Of a stretch of DNA of 42,624 nt, positions 16,708-24,662 are shown piece after piece. The notes beneath the pieces were generated by a model. That model was given only the letters and a program-made list of their open reading frames with translations, did no database searches and was not told the DNA's origin. The position numbers and the translations under genes were made by a program. The stretch is taken from the NCBI GenBank assembly GCA_017848115.1, contig JAGAKZ010000002.1, forward strand, positions 114,128 to 156,751. Reading direction: 5' to 3'. The first letter of the stretch is position 1. Every line of letters starts with the position of its first letter. Source of the DNA: Oscillospiraceae bacterium (lineage in GTDB: Bacteria; Bacillota; Clostridia; Oscillospirales; Ruminococcaceae).

Positions 16708-16737
16708 ATTATACTCCACTTAACGAACCGGTGTCAA
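16708..16737 (-). promoter_or_regulatory. Sigma-A promoter of the folate operon
   Basis: On the minus strand TTGACA (16737-16732), 18 bases, TATAAT (16713-16708). Transcription would start about 40 bases before the folC TTG. Confidence 0.8.
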
Positions 16738-16873
16738 GGGTGATATTTTTTTGTCTTCATAAAATATTGATATGATTGATATACATAAATACATTAAAAT
16801 GCATAGAAAACATTGCTGTATTTGAATGATATTATGCCATTGTTTAATTTTATTTTGGATTTGTCATAAACAC

Positions 16874-16902
16874 TTTACTTTTTTATTTTACGATGATATA
16901 AT
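16874..16902 (+). promoter_or_regulatory. Promoter of the 50-residue microprotein gene
   Basis: TTTACT at 16874-16879 and TATAAT at 16897-16902 with 17 bases between, about 35 bases upstream of the GGAGG ribosome site. Confidence 0.7.
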
Positions 16903-16942
16903 AATAAAAGTTGAATTTTACGCATAAAACGGAGGTTGGAAA

Positions 16943-17095
16943 ATGGAACTGTATCTTTGGAATCTGCTTGCAAATTCTGCACCACTCACAGGAGACACAC
17001 GAGATATAAAATTACCTATCATTATAGCGATCATAGCTGTAATACTGATAGTTTTAAGTGTTGCTCTTTCATCAAAGTCAAAAGATAAAAAATAA
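16943..17095 (+). CDS. 50-residue membrane microprotein with sorting-signal-like architecture
   Basis: A complete small gene: promoter, GGAGG at 16931-16935 seven bases before the ATG, 50 codons and a dedicated terminator. The protein has a short N-terminal part (MELYLWNLLAN), the motif SAPLTGDTRD, one strongly hydrophobic helix (about 24-42, LPIIIAIIAVILIVLSVALS) and a basic tail SKSKDKK. Motif-helix-positive tail is the layout of a sortase cell-wall sorting signal, but there is no passenger domain or clear signal peptide. It could be a sortase substrate, a decoy or simply a single-pass membrane peptide. I do not recognise a named family. Similar short sorting-domain proteins are annotated in gut Firmicutes, as far as I recall. 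Confidence 0.75.
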   Translation: MELYLWNLLANSAPLTGDTRDIKLPIIIAIIAVILIVLSVALSSKSKDKK

Positions 17096-17107
17096 GAGAT
17101 AAAAATG

Positions 17108-17142
17108 ATCACAGTCTGAAAGATGGCTGTGATTTTCTTTTT
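17108..17142 (+). terminator. Intrinsic terminator after the microprotein gene
   Basis: ATCACAGTC (17108-17116) and GGCTGTGAT (17125-17133) form a 9-bp stem with one wobble, followed by TTTCTTTTT. Confidence 0.85.
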
Positions 17143-17222
17143 CTCTGCAAATGTATAGATTTGTTTTTTCTCTCATATTATTTATTGTCATCAAAAATAA
17201 TTTTTAACTATGGGAGGATAAA

Positions 17223-18167
17223 ATGGAAAAATATTATCCGGAAGGAATACTGTTTGATAAGCCAGAAAATCAGAATATCATAAAAAATATAGATGAGATT
17301 GTGAGTGCGGCTAAAACAGGTAAAATTGTTGAGGCGTATGCCACAGTATGCGATAAGGAACACAATCTTATAGTCGATTTGCCATGTATAAAGGGAATAA
17401 TCCCTAGAAATGAAGGCGCTTTTGGTATAGATGACGGTTCAACCAAAGATGTTGCACTGATATCACGTGTGAACAAACCTGTTTGTTTCAAAGTGTTAAG
17501 TGTAGACACTGATAATCATGGAAATCCGGTAAGTGCGCATCTTTCAAGAAGAGCAGCACAGATGGAGTGTTTTGAAAACTACATCTGTAGTCTGAGTTCC
17601 GGTGATATAATAGATGCGGTAGTTACACATATTGAACAGTTCGGTTGTTTTGTTGACATAGGTTGTGGCATCCCGTCGCTGATACCTGTAGATGCGATAT
17701 CTGTTTCAAGAATATCACATCCGTCAGACAGATTTTATGTATCTCAGAAAATAAGAGCTGTAGTAAAGGAAATTGACAAGGCAAGAAAATATCCGAGAGT
17801 AAACCTTACACATAAGGAACTTCTCGGAACATGGAGTGAAAATGCAGGTCTTTTTAGTGTCGGAGAAACAGTCGCAGGTATAGTGAGATCTGTTGAAGAT
17901 TACGGAATATTTGTAGAGCTTTCGCCAAATCTTGCAGGCCTTGCCGAACTACGTGAAGGAGTAACAGCCGGACAACAGGCAGGGGTTTATATAAAAGCTC
18001 TTATTCCTGATAAAATGAAAGTAAAACTTATAATCACCGATGTTTTTGATGGTCAGCAAAGAAACAAGGAAGTCAGGTATTTTGTAGATGGCGATCACAT
18101 TGATTACTGGAAATACACACCCGATGAATCAGGCAGGATAATAGAAACAGATTTTACTCAGCAGTAA
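17223..18167 (+). CDS. S1 RNA-binding domain protein (ribosomal S1-like)
   Basis: 314 residues. Three OB-fold/S1-like segments can be seen: a diverged one at about 30-105 (GKIVEAYATVCDKEHNLIV), a good one at about 125-205 (GDIIDAVVTHIEQFGCFVDI), and another at about 212-278 (GETVAGIVRSVEDYGIFVEL). The F/Y-G-x-F-V-x pattern is the nucleic-acid-binding strand of S1. It is shorter than true ribosomal protein S1 (350-550 residues), so it may be a reduced S1 or an RNA-binding regulator. GGGAGG at 17213-17218 precedes the ATG. No clear promoter seen. The last 14 bases overlap the end of the convergent rarA gene. Confidence 0.85.
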   Translation: MEKYYPEGILFDKPENQNIIKNIDEIVSAAKTGKIVEAYATVCDKEHNLIVDLPCIKGIIPRNEGAFGIDDGSTKDVALISRVNKPVCFKVLSVDTDNHGNPVSAHLSRRAAQMECFENYICSLSSGDIIDAVVTHIEQFGCFVDIGCGIPSLIPVDAISVSRISHPSDRFYVSQKIRAVVKEIDKARKYPRVNLTHKELLGTWSENAGLFSVGETVAGIVRSVEDYGIFVELSPNLAGLAELREGVTAGQQAGVYIKALIPDKMKVKLIITDVFDGQQRNKEVRYFVDGDHIDYWKYTPDESGRIIETDFTQQ

Positions 18168-19419
18168 TCATTTTTCTGTACGCCAGCGCTGCTTGTTCTT
18201 GTTTGTTCTGACCGAAAGTATAGTATACTTTGTCTTTTATTTTGTCAGGCAAGTATTGCTGCTTTACATAGTGATTTTTATACGAATGAGGATATCTGTA
18301 TCCTATAGCATGACCTATGGCATTTGCACCACTGTAGTGCCCATCTTTTAAATGAGCAGGTATCTCGCCATATTCTCCGCATAATACATCTCTCATTGCT
18401 GCATCAATTGCTTCGATTGCACTGTTTGATTTTGGAGATGTACAAAGTAGTATAACTGCTTGTGCAAGTGGAATACGTGCTTCAGGCATACCTAACTGCA
18501 TTGCTGAATCAACACAGGATTTTACTATGGAGATAGCTGAAGGATAGGCAAGACCTATATCTTCTGATGTGATAACAAGAAGACGTCGGCATATTGATAT
18601 CAGATCTCCGGCGTTCAGTAGCCTTGCGAGATAGTGCAGAGCTGCGTTTTCATCAGAACCTCTTATTGATTTTTGAAAAGCCGAGAGTATATCATAGTGT
18701 TGAGAACCATCACGATCATAGTTCATATTGCTTCGCTGTGAAAGTTGTTTTACATCATCAAGCAGTACGGTTATTCCCTTGTCAGTTACTTCGCCGGCAA
18801 AAACGCTCAGTTCAGTAGTGGTTACAGCTTTTCGCACATCACCACCGCATGTGAAGGAAATGTGTTCGACAACTCCGTCTTCGACAGTTATTTTGTAGCC
18901 ATTTTCCTCTTCGATCATACTATAAGCACGTATTACTGCTTTAGCGATATCTTCAGCAGTTACCGGTTTGAATTCAAATAGGGTAGAGCGGCTGATAAGG
19001 GCATTGAATACTGCAAAATACGGATTTTCCGTTGTTGATGCAATAAGTGTTATACTTCCGTTTTCAATGTATTCAAGCAGGCTTTGTTGTTGTTTTTTGT
19101 TTAGGTATTGTATTTCGTCAAGATACAAAAGAATGCCATTGTAGCCTGAGAAAGTATTCAGTTCAGAAATAATGCTTCTTATGTCATCGGTAGTAGCGGA
19201 AGTACCGTTTAACTTGTGCAGTGTTTTGTTAGTACTTTCAGCTATTATTCTTGCAACGGTAGTTTTTCCTGTGCCGGAAGGACCGAAAAAAATCATATTT
19301 GGAATTTTTCCGTTTTCAATTATTTTTCGTAGCGGTTTGTTTTTATCAAGAAGGTGTCTTTGTCCAACGACATCTTCTATTTTTTTAGGTCTTATTTTGT
19401 CAGCTAGTGGTGATGACAC
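18154..19419 (-). CDS. rarA: Replication-associated recombination protein A (AAA ATPase)
   Basis: 421 residues. RPKKIEDVVGQRHLL opens the clamp-loader-like AAA domain; Walker A GPSGTGKTT (46-54), Walker B LYLDEIQYL (about 99-107) and the sensor segment ASTTENPYF follow. The C-terminal half (MRDVLCGEYGEIPAHLKD, YRYPHSYKNHYVKQQYLP) is the RarA/MgsA tetramerisation region. It acts at stalled replication forks. I choose GTG at 19419 because GGGAGGA lies seven bases before it; an in-frame TTG at 19452 has no ribosome site. It follows the LRR gene by 40 bases and overlaps the S1 gene tail-to-tail. Confidence 0.93.
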   Translation of the reverse strand: MSSPLADKIRPKKIEDVVGQRHLLDKNKPLRKIIENGKIPNMIFFGPSGTGKTTVARIIAESTNKTLHKLNGTSATTDDIRSIISELNTFSGYNGILLYLDEIQYLNKKQQQSLLEYIENGSITLIASTTENPYFAVFNALISRSTLFEFKPVTAEDIAKAVIRAYSMIEEENGYKITVEDGVVEHISFTCGGDVRKAVTTTELSVFAGEVTDKGITVLLDDVKQLSQRSNMNYDRDGSQHYDILSAFQKSIRGSDENAALHYLARLLNAGDLISICRRLLVITSEDIGLAYPSAISIVKSCVDSAMQLGMPEARIPLAQAVILLCTSPKSNSAIEAIDAAMRDVLCGEYGEIPAHLKDGHYSGANAIGHAIGYRYPHSYKNHYVKQQYLPDKIKDKVYYTFGQNKQEQAALAYRKMITAE

Positions 19420-19459
19420 AAGATTTCCTCCCTGAAAATATTTTATATCCAAGCTTGTT

Positions 19460-20362
19460 TTACATCATATCATTAAGTTTTTTATACTTATAAGAAACAA
19501 GGTACAGTAAAGCGTTGTTACTTCCGGTTATTTGTGCTGTTATTATGAGATCGTTTATATTGTTATGGTCGATAAAACCAAGATTTCCGAACATCATAAG
19601 GATTTTGAGATTGTCAGTTTTTACATAATGTTCGATAAATTCTATGCAGTTTGTATTGAGATATGTTTCGTACATTTTTTTTGCTTCATCACTTAATCCT
19701 GCAGGTTCGGAAAGTCTGAAAAGTGCAATTTTTACCCGTGAAAAAGCAGATATTCTACCCATAAAAAGTGAGTCGTACTTTTTCCACGTAAATTCTGAAT
19801 TGCATATACTTACAAACGAACTGTCGAGGCCTGTTTTGTCTTTTGGCATATATATAAATTTCTTTTCTGTGACTTTCGGATACTTTTGTTCATTTTCAGG
19901 AGAACCTGAAAATAATTCTGACAGTGAACGATTTCTTTTTTCAGTTTTATCATATGTTACGAGAGTGATTCCGCGCAGATGCATGCAATTTTCAAAAGCT
20001 GTTTCAGAGATTTCACGTACAGAGTCAGGGATTTCTATTTCTTTGAGATTTGTACAGTTGTAAAAAGCACTTGCCTCAATTTTTTTTACTGTCGGAGGCA
20101 AAGAAAGTTTTTCAAGGCTTATACACGCTGCAAAAGCGCCTCCTGAGATTTCAGTAAGCCCATAAGGGAGTTCTACTGATTTCATCATGTTACAACTGTC
20201 GTCATTATTATGACCGGCAAAAGCACGAAATCCTATCTTGCGTACAGGTCGGCTGTTTATAATTTCAGGAATTTTAAGTGATGAAAATTTATTGTTTGAT
20301 ACTCCCGTTATAGTTACACCTTTTTCCTGAACTTCGTATTTTAAATTTTCATACTGCTGCAT
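19460..20362 (-). CDS. Cytosolic BspA-type leucine-rich repeat protein
   Basis: 300 residues. Residues about 30-140 contain BspA-type (LRR_5) repeats: RKIGFRAFAGHN, LTEISGGAFAACISLEKLSL, VKKIEASAFYNCTNLKEIEI, VREISETAFENCMHLRGITL. The remaining half is not a repeat I can name; its end (LKILMMFGNLGF, NALLYLVSYKYKK) has a helical ankyrin-like feel. There is no signal peptide, membrane helix or anchor, so it is probably intracellular, unlike most BspA-type surface proteins. AGGGG precedes the ATG. It lies between the glyA terminator and rarA; no separate promoter is obvious, so it may depend on read-through. Confidence 0.8.
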   Translation of the reverse strand: MQQYENLKYEVQEKGVTITGVSNNKFSSLKIPEIINSRPVRKIGFRAFAGHNNDDSCNMMKSVELPYGLTEISGGAFAACISLEKLSLPPTVKKIEASAFYNCTNLKEIEIPDSVREISETAFENCMHLRGITLVTYDKTEKRNRSLSELFSGSPENEQKYPKVTEKKFIYMPKDKTGLDSSFVSICNSEFTWKKYDSLFMGRISAFSRVKIALFRLSEPAGLSDEAKKMYETYLNTNCIEFIEHYVKTDNLKILMMFGNLGFIDHNNINDLIITAQITGSNNALLYLVSYKYKKLNDMM

Positions 20363-20380
20363 AAAATTTTACCCCTATTC

Positions 20381-20419
20381 ATAAAAATTTTTCAGGGACT
20401 TGTTAGCGAAGTCCCTGAA
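20381..20419 (-). terminator. Terminator of glyA
   Basis: Perfect 11-bp stem TTCAGGGACTT (20391-20401) and AAGTCCCTGAA (20409-20419) with a 7-nt loop. In the leftward direction it is followed by AAAATTTTT; the T run begins a few bases after the stem, so termination may be partial. Confidence 0.75.
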
Positions 20420-20443
20420 TTAAAGTGAAAGATACGTTAGTTA

Positions 20444-21697
20444 TTACTCGTAAAGAGGGTATTTGCTACAAATTTCATTTACACCTGCTCTTATAGCATC
20501 TGCGCTGTTTTCAAAATCTGTAGCAGTAAGGTATATGTACTCAGCGATCTTTCTCATATCATCTTCCTTAAGACCACGACTTGTAACTGCCGGAGTGCCT
20601 ATTCTTACACCGCTTGTTACAAATGGACTCTGTGGGTCATTTGGAATAGCGTTTTTATTTACAGTGATATAAACTTCGTCAAGTCTGTGTTCGAGTTCTT
20701 TACCTGTTATGTTAAAAGGCTGGAGGTCAACAAGCATGAGGTGATTGTCTGTACCGCCTGAAACGAGGTTGAAACCTTTTTCAACAAGAGCATCTGCAAG
20801 AGCTTTTGCATTTGCAACAACCTGTTTCTGATATTCTTTGAAGCTGTCTTTGAGTGCTTCACCAAAACATACAGCCTTAGCTGCGATAACGTGCATAAGC
20901 GGACCGCCCTGTATACCAGGGAATATAGCCTTGTTTATCTTCTTTGCAAGTTCTTCATCGTTTGTAAGGATAAGACCGCCTCTTGGTCCTCTGAGTGTCT
21001 TATGTGTTGTTGTTGTTACAACGTCAGCGTATGGAACAGGGGACTGGTGCTGACCTGCTGCTACAAGACCTGCTATATGCGCCATATCAACCATAAACAT
21101 AGCATTTACAGATTTAGCGATGTTTGAAATTCTTTCGAAATCTATTGCTCTTGGGTATGCACTTGCACCTGCAACGATAAGTTTAGGATTGTTTTCCTTA
21201 GCGAGTTTTTCAAGCGCGTCATAGTCAATCTTACCGTCATCTCCGAGACCGTATGAAACGAAGTTGAAGTATTTGCCTGAAAGGTTTACAGGTGAACCGT
21301 GTGTAAGGTGACCGCCGTGAGCAAGGCTCATACCGAGCACTGTGTCGCCTGGTTCAAGAAGTGCAAAGTAAACGGCTGTGTTAGCCTGAGCACCTGAGTG
21401 AGCCTGTACATTTGCAAATTTTGCACCAAAAAGTTCTTTTGCTCTTTCTATAGCAATATTTTCAACGATGTCAACACATTCGCAACCGCCGTAGTAACGT
21501 TTTGACGGATAACCTTCGGCATATTTGTTAGTGAGTACAGAACCCATAGCAGCCATAACTTCAGGTGAAACAATATTTTCGCTTGCGATAAGTTCGAGAT
21601 TTCTTCTCTGACGTGAGAGTTCCTTGTTCATTGCTTCTGCAACTGCCGGATCTGATTTTGCAACAAATCCGATAGAATCCATAAGGTTGTTATACAT
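20444..21697 (-). CDS. glyA: Serine hydroxymethyltransferase
   Basis: 417 residues, the usual bacterial length. The N-terminal [23 protein letters not shown] and the PLP-lysine segment [15 protein letters not shown] (Lys233) are diagnostic. It converts serine and tetrahydrofolate to glycine and 5,10-methylene-THF, the main entry of one-carbon units used by the neighbouring folate and purine genes. AAGGAG twelve bases ahead fixes the ATG. Single-gene unit with a promoter at 21753-21781 and terminator at 20391-20419. No glycine or THF riboswitch is present in the roughly 48-nt leader. Confidence 0.96.
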   Translation of the reverse strand: MYNNLMDSIGFVAKSDPAVAEAMNKELSRQRRNLELIASENIVSPEVMAAMGSVLTNKYAEGYPSKRYYGGCECVDIVENIAIERAKELFGAKFANVQAHSGAQANTAVYFALLEPGDTVLGMSLAHGGHLTHGSPVNLSGKYFNFVSYGLGDDGKIDYDALEKLAKENNPKLIVAGASAYPRAIDFERISNIAKSVNAMFMVDMAHIAGLVAAGQHQSPVPYADVVTTTTHKTLRGPRGGLILTNDEELAKKINKAIFPGIQGGPLMHVIAAKAVCFGEALKDSFKEYQKQVVANAKALADALVEKGFNLVSGGTDNHLMLVDLQPFNITGKELEHRLDEVYITVNKNAIPNDPQSPFVTSGVRIGTPAVTSRGLKEDDMRKIAEYIYLTATDFENSADAIRAGVNEICSKYPLYE

Positions 21698-21752
21698 ATT
21701 TTTAGACTCCTTATAAAAAATATTTGTTTAATAAATAAAATTAGATATATTA

Positions 21753-21781
21753 ATTATATACTATTTTTAAAATAAATACAA
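21753..21781 (-). promoter_or_regulatory. Promoter of glyA
   Basis: On the minus strand TTGTAT (21781-21776), 17 bases, TATAAT (21758-21753). Confidence 0.7.
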
Positions 21782-21939
21782 TATATTTTTGAAAAAAATA
21801 TAGATATAATTGCACAAAATTAATTTTCGAAGTAAACGCACCTTGGAGATAAATGTTTATTGCATTTGCTTATAAAATATTATATTTACTTTAATGATAA
21901 ACCAAATTATATAGAAAAATACAGAAAAACAAGAAAACG

Positions 21940-21968
21940 TTGACAATAAAACAGGTGTGGTGTATAAT
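21940..21968 (+). promoter_or_regulatory. Consensus promoter of the DUF6311-like membrane protein
   Basis: TTGACA at 21940-21945 and TATAAT at 21963-21968, exactly 17 bases apart: full consensus. Confidence 0.88.
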
Positions 21969-21972
21969 TGAG

Positions 21973-22022
21973 TAGGTTTAAGAGTAGGCTTAAAACTGGA
22001 AAAAATTTGATAGGCTTAAGAG
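21973..22022 (+). repeat. Three imperfect 12-bp repeats in a 5' leader
   Basis: TAGGTTTAAGAG (21973-21984), TAGGCTTAAAAC (21985-21996) and TAGGCTTAAGAG (22011-22022). The third contains the AAGAGG ribosome site of the following gene. The transcript is expected to begin at about 21974, so all three are at the extreme 5' end of the mRNA. Confidence 0.6.
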
Positions 22023-22030
22023 GTATTAAA

Positions 22031-23701
22031 ATGAAAGAGATTTCTGAAAGTAGGAAAAATTACAGGTTTTTCTTTGCTCCGGCTATTGGTGCGGTTCTTG
22101 GAATAATTATTTTCTGTATAGTGTACGGAGTAAGGATAATAGACCCAACCTATACAGATTGGATAGTCAGTGGAGGTGGGGACGGGTCACAGCATTATCT
22201 TGGGTGGGTTTATTACAGAAAGACTCCTTGGCGATTTCCGCTTGGATTAACAGAGGGGCTTACTCTGCCTGATGCCATATCGTGCATGTATACTGACAGT
22301 ATACCGTTATTTGCATTGCTTTTTAAAGTATTATCTCCGATTTTGCCTGAGACATTTCAGTATGCAGGCATATGGGGTGTCTTCAGTTTTGCGGTACAAG
22401 GATTTGTTTCAGTGATATTAATGAAGAAATTTTGTAAAAATTCATTTTTCTGTCTTGCAGCGAGTGTGTGTTATATTATGATGCCGCCTATATTTTTACG
22501 TCTGTATGGTCACGATTCACTTTCAGGACACTGGCTTATAATTCTTGCACTTGTTTTGTGGGTATATCAGGACCATAAATGGAAACACAAATCTGTTCCG
22601 GTTATATTGTGGGCGGTACTGGGGGCTATTGCTCCTATGATACATATGTATTTTGTTCCGATGGTTTATCTTATCATGGCAGGTTCATTTTTAAGCTACA
22701 TAATAAAATATAAAAAAATAAAATATGTTCTTATATGTGGCTCGGTCTCAGTGGTGTGTACGCTCGGCGCTATGTTTTCATTCGGTGCATTTTACGGCAA
22801 AGGCGGTTTTGTTGAAGGTGGTCTTGGTATATACAGTTCAAATATGAACAGCCTTATAAATTCTGCAAATTGCAGTAGCTTTTTAAAGGGTATGGATCTC
22901 ATTGATGGACAGCTGGAAGGGTTCGGATATATGGGGGGTGGAATGATACTGGCAGGTATTATTGTTGTGATTTCGGGTGTGTGTGTTCTGGTAAGGAAAA
23001 GAAATATCAAAGAGATCATAAGAAGAAACAGTTCATATATCATAGGCGGAGCATTTATTTTTTTTGGTGCATTCGTTCTTGCTCTGAGTCCGGTTATTAC
23101 ACTGGGGAGCAGAGTCCTGTATACAATATCATATCCGTCAATTGTAATCTCGGCACTGTCGGTTTTCAGAGCATCGGGACGTTTTATATGGGTGTGTGAT
23201 TATTTACTCTATACTGCCATATTTATGTTCTTATCAAGAATAGACAGAAAAAAAGTTCTGTGTATAATCACATTTCTGATTACTATGATACAGATTGCTG
23301 ATCTGTATCCTCTCATGAGAGCAAAACATTCATTATATACACAGGAAGTAGAATACACATCACCGTTGTATTCAGAAAAATGGCAGGAAATTTTAAAAGG
23401 TGTGTCAGAGATAAGGTTTGTTCCTTTGCCGTTAGATCATAAAATAAGATATGAACAATATCTGACGATTGGTGCGTATGCAAGTGAAAATAATATAAAA
23501 CTGAGCAGTTTCTACTGCGCAAGAGAAAGTTATGAAGATATGGCGGAATATGCCGAAAAATCTCTTCTTGAACTTGAAAACGGGGGTGGACAGGAAGATG
23601 TCCTGTATGTCTTTTTTGACAATACCCGTATCCCGAAAGATAATAAGAATCTGAATATATATAACATTGATGAAATGACAGTAGGAAGAGTGAAAAACTG
23701 A
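22031..23701 (+). CDS. DUF6311-like polytopic membrane protein
   Basis: 556 residues with an N-terminal membrane helix (about 15-33), then a conserved-looking extracytoplasmic stretch DWIVSGGGDGSQHYLGWVYY and WRFPLGLTEGLTLPDAIS, then about ten more helices and a soluble C-terminal part. This order (GGD-QH-L-W, PLG, TDSIPL) matches what I know of DUF6311 proteins, which resemble GT-C glycosyltransferases such as PMT/YfhO; involvement in surface glycan synthesis is an inference. ATG at 22031 is chosen since the promoter occupies 21940-21968 and AAGAGG lies just upstream. Monocistronic with its own terminator. Confidence 0.75.
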   Translation: MKEISESRKNYRFFFAPAIGAVLGIIIFCIVYGVRIIDPTYTDWIVSGGGDGSQHYLGWVYYRKTPWRFPLGLTEGLTLPDAISCMYTDSIPLFALLFKVLSPILPETFQYAGIWGVFSFAVQGFVSVILMKKFCKNSFFCLAASVCYIMMPPIFLRLYGHDSLSGHWLIILALVLWVYQDHKWKHKSVPVILWAVLGAIAPMIHMYFVPMVYLIMAGSFLSYIIKYKKIKYVLICGSVSVVCTLGAMFSFGAFYGKGGFVEGGLGIYSSNMNSLINSANCSSFLKGMDLIDGQLEGFGYMGGGMILAGIIVVISGVCVLVRKRNIKEIIRRNSSYIIGGAFIFFGAFVLALSPVITLGSRVLYTISYPSIVISALSVFRASGRFIWVCDYLLYTAIFMFLSRIDRKKVLCIITFLITMIQIADLYPLMRAKHSLYTQEVEYTSPLYSEKWQEILKGVSEIRFVPLPLDHKIRYEQYLTIGAYASENNIKLSSFYCARESYEDMAEYAEKSLLELENGGGQEDVLYVFFDNTRIPKDNKNLNIYNIDEMTVGRVKN

Positions 23702-23716
23702 TTTTGTTATTTTTAG

Positions 23717-23760
23717 GCGAATGCGACAAATGTATTTTTAGTTGCATTCGCTTTAAATTT
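23717..23760 (+). terminator. Terminator after the DUF6311-like gene
   Basis: GCGAATGCGAC (23717-23727) and GTTGCATTCGC (23741-23751) form an 11-bp stem with one wobble, followed by TTTAAATTTT. Confidence 0.8.
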
Positions 23761-23801
23761 TAGCTTATAATCGCACAATAAAAATAAAATTTAAAAAAGT
23801 G

Positions 23802-23830
23802 TTGAAATCATGGAATAAATATTGTATAAT
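23802..23830 (+). promoter_or_regulatory. Sigma-A promoter of the purine operon leader
   Basis: TTGAAA at 23802-23807 and TATAAT at 23825-23830 with 17 bases between. Transcription should begin near 23837, 180 bases ahead of purE. Confidence 0.85.
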
Positions 23831-23870
23831 ATTAAAGTAACCGTAATTTTTTATGCAGAGAGGTGTTAGT

Positions 23871-23954
23871 ATGAATCGAAGTTCAGTATTTGCTCAGTTT
23901 TTTCATAACTATACCTTAAGTGTAAATTTTTGCAGAGATATTGTACTTATATGA
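23871..23954 (+). CDS. 27-codon leader ORF upstream of purE
   Basis: A short reading frame beginning MNRSSVFAQFF and ending CRDIVLI, with a ribosome site (AGAGAGGTG at about 23857-23865) and an ATG at suitable distance. Its TGA at 23952-23954 shares a base with the 5' arm of an intrinsic terminator. It therefore looks like a translated leader that could govern transcription into purE. No run of a single regulatory amino acid is present (Phe is the most frequent). I know of no named family for it. Confidence 0.6.
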   Translation: MNRSSVFAQFFHNYTLSVNFCRDIVLI

Positions 23955-23987
23955 CTGTGACTTTGTCGCAGTTTTATTTTGTTTTTA
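23954..23987 (+). terminator. Leader terminator (attenuator candidate) before purE
   Basis: ACTGTGAC (23954-23961), a three-base loop and GTCGCAGT (23965-23972) form an 8-bp stem with one wobble, followed by TTTATTTTGTTTTT. It lies downstream of the only visible promoter and upstream of the purE ribosome site, so it must be read through or prevented for the operon to be expressed. Confidence 0.75.
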
Positions 23988-24016
23988 GTACTATTTTTTA
24001 ACGGAGGTTTATTTTA

Positions 24017-24520
24017 ATGGCTAAAAAAGTAGCGATTATCATGGGTAGCGACAGCGATCTTCCTGTTGTTCAGGATGCAGCAAAGGAACTGAAGAAGTTT
24101 GGTGTGGAGTTTGAAATTCACGTAATGTCAGCACATCGTACTCCGGAGGCAGCAGCAGATTTTGCAAAAAATGCGGCTGATAACGGTTTTGGTGTTATCA
24201 TTGCTGCAGCAGGTATGGCAGCTCATCTTGGCGGAGTGCTTGCAGCGTACACAATATTGCCTGTTATAGGAATTCCTATGGAATCATCACGTCTTGATGG
24301 TATGGACGCGTTGCTTGCAACAGTACAGATGCCTAAGGGTGTGCCTGTAGCAACAGTAGCTATCAATGGTGCGGCAAATGCGGCATTGCTTGCTGTTCAG
24401 ATGCTTGCAATATCCGATGAAAGTCTTGCTCAGAAACTCACTGCTATGAAGCTTGATATGAAGAAAACAGTAGCTGAAAAAGATGCAAAGTTACAGAAAA
24501 CTATTTTAGAGCTTGTATAA
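24017..24520 (+). CDS. purE: N5-carboxyaminoimidazole ribonucleotide mutase (class I PurE)
   Basis: 167 residues. MGSDSDLPVVQDA, VMSAHRTPEAA and AAGMAAHLGGVLAAYT are the conserved PurE loops including the catalytic His region. It interconverts N5-CAIR and CAIR in purine synthesis; class I PurE usually partners with PurK, which is not in the window. GGAGG precedes the ATG. First structural gene after the attenuator-like leader; 130 bases without an obvious terminator separate it from the next gene. Confidence 0.95.
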   Translation: MAKKVAIIMGSDSDLPVVQDAAKELKKFGVEFEIHVMSAHRTPEAAADFAKNAADNGFGVIIAAAGMAAHLGGVLAAYTILPVIGIPMESSRLDGMDALLATVQMPKGVPVATVAINGAANAALLAVQMLAISDESLAQKLTAMKLDMKKTVAEKDAKLQKTILELV

Positions 24521-24662
24521 TTTTTGAAATAAATCCGAAATTAACTTTACAGATATATCATAAAAAAATTCATAAGAGTAATTTTCGTATCGGACGGAGA
24601 ATGTTATATTATTATGAATAATTATCATGAAATAATAAAAAGAATTATGGGTGAATAAACAT

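Larger units (their letters stand above)
21698..22030. other. Divergent intergenic region, glyA / DUF6311-like gene
   Basis: About 330 bases without a gene, very AT-rich. It carries the leftward glyA promoter, the rightward promoter at 21940-21968 and three imperfect repeats in the rightward leader (21973-22022). The middle part (about 21790-21935) shows no convincing structure beyond short A/T runs. Confidence 0.6.

Noticed and set aside
16659-16737. THF riboswitch upstream of folC
   Set aside because: Leader is only about 40 nt and shows no pseudoknot-like conserved segments.
21698-21781. Glycine or THF riboswitch upstream of glyA
   Set aside because: The leader is about 48 nt, AT-rich and unstructured.
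23837-24016. Purine riboswitch in the purE leader
   Set aside because: The conserved purine-aptamer core and paired loops are not present; the leader instead carries a short ORF and a simple terminator.
24651-24662. GTG start for the PurF-like protein
   Set aside because: It would add four residues before MGGFFG, and the ribosome site spacing favours 24663. It does not supply a Cys at position 2 either.
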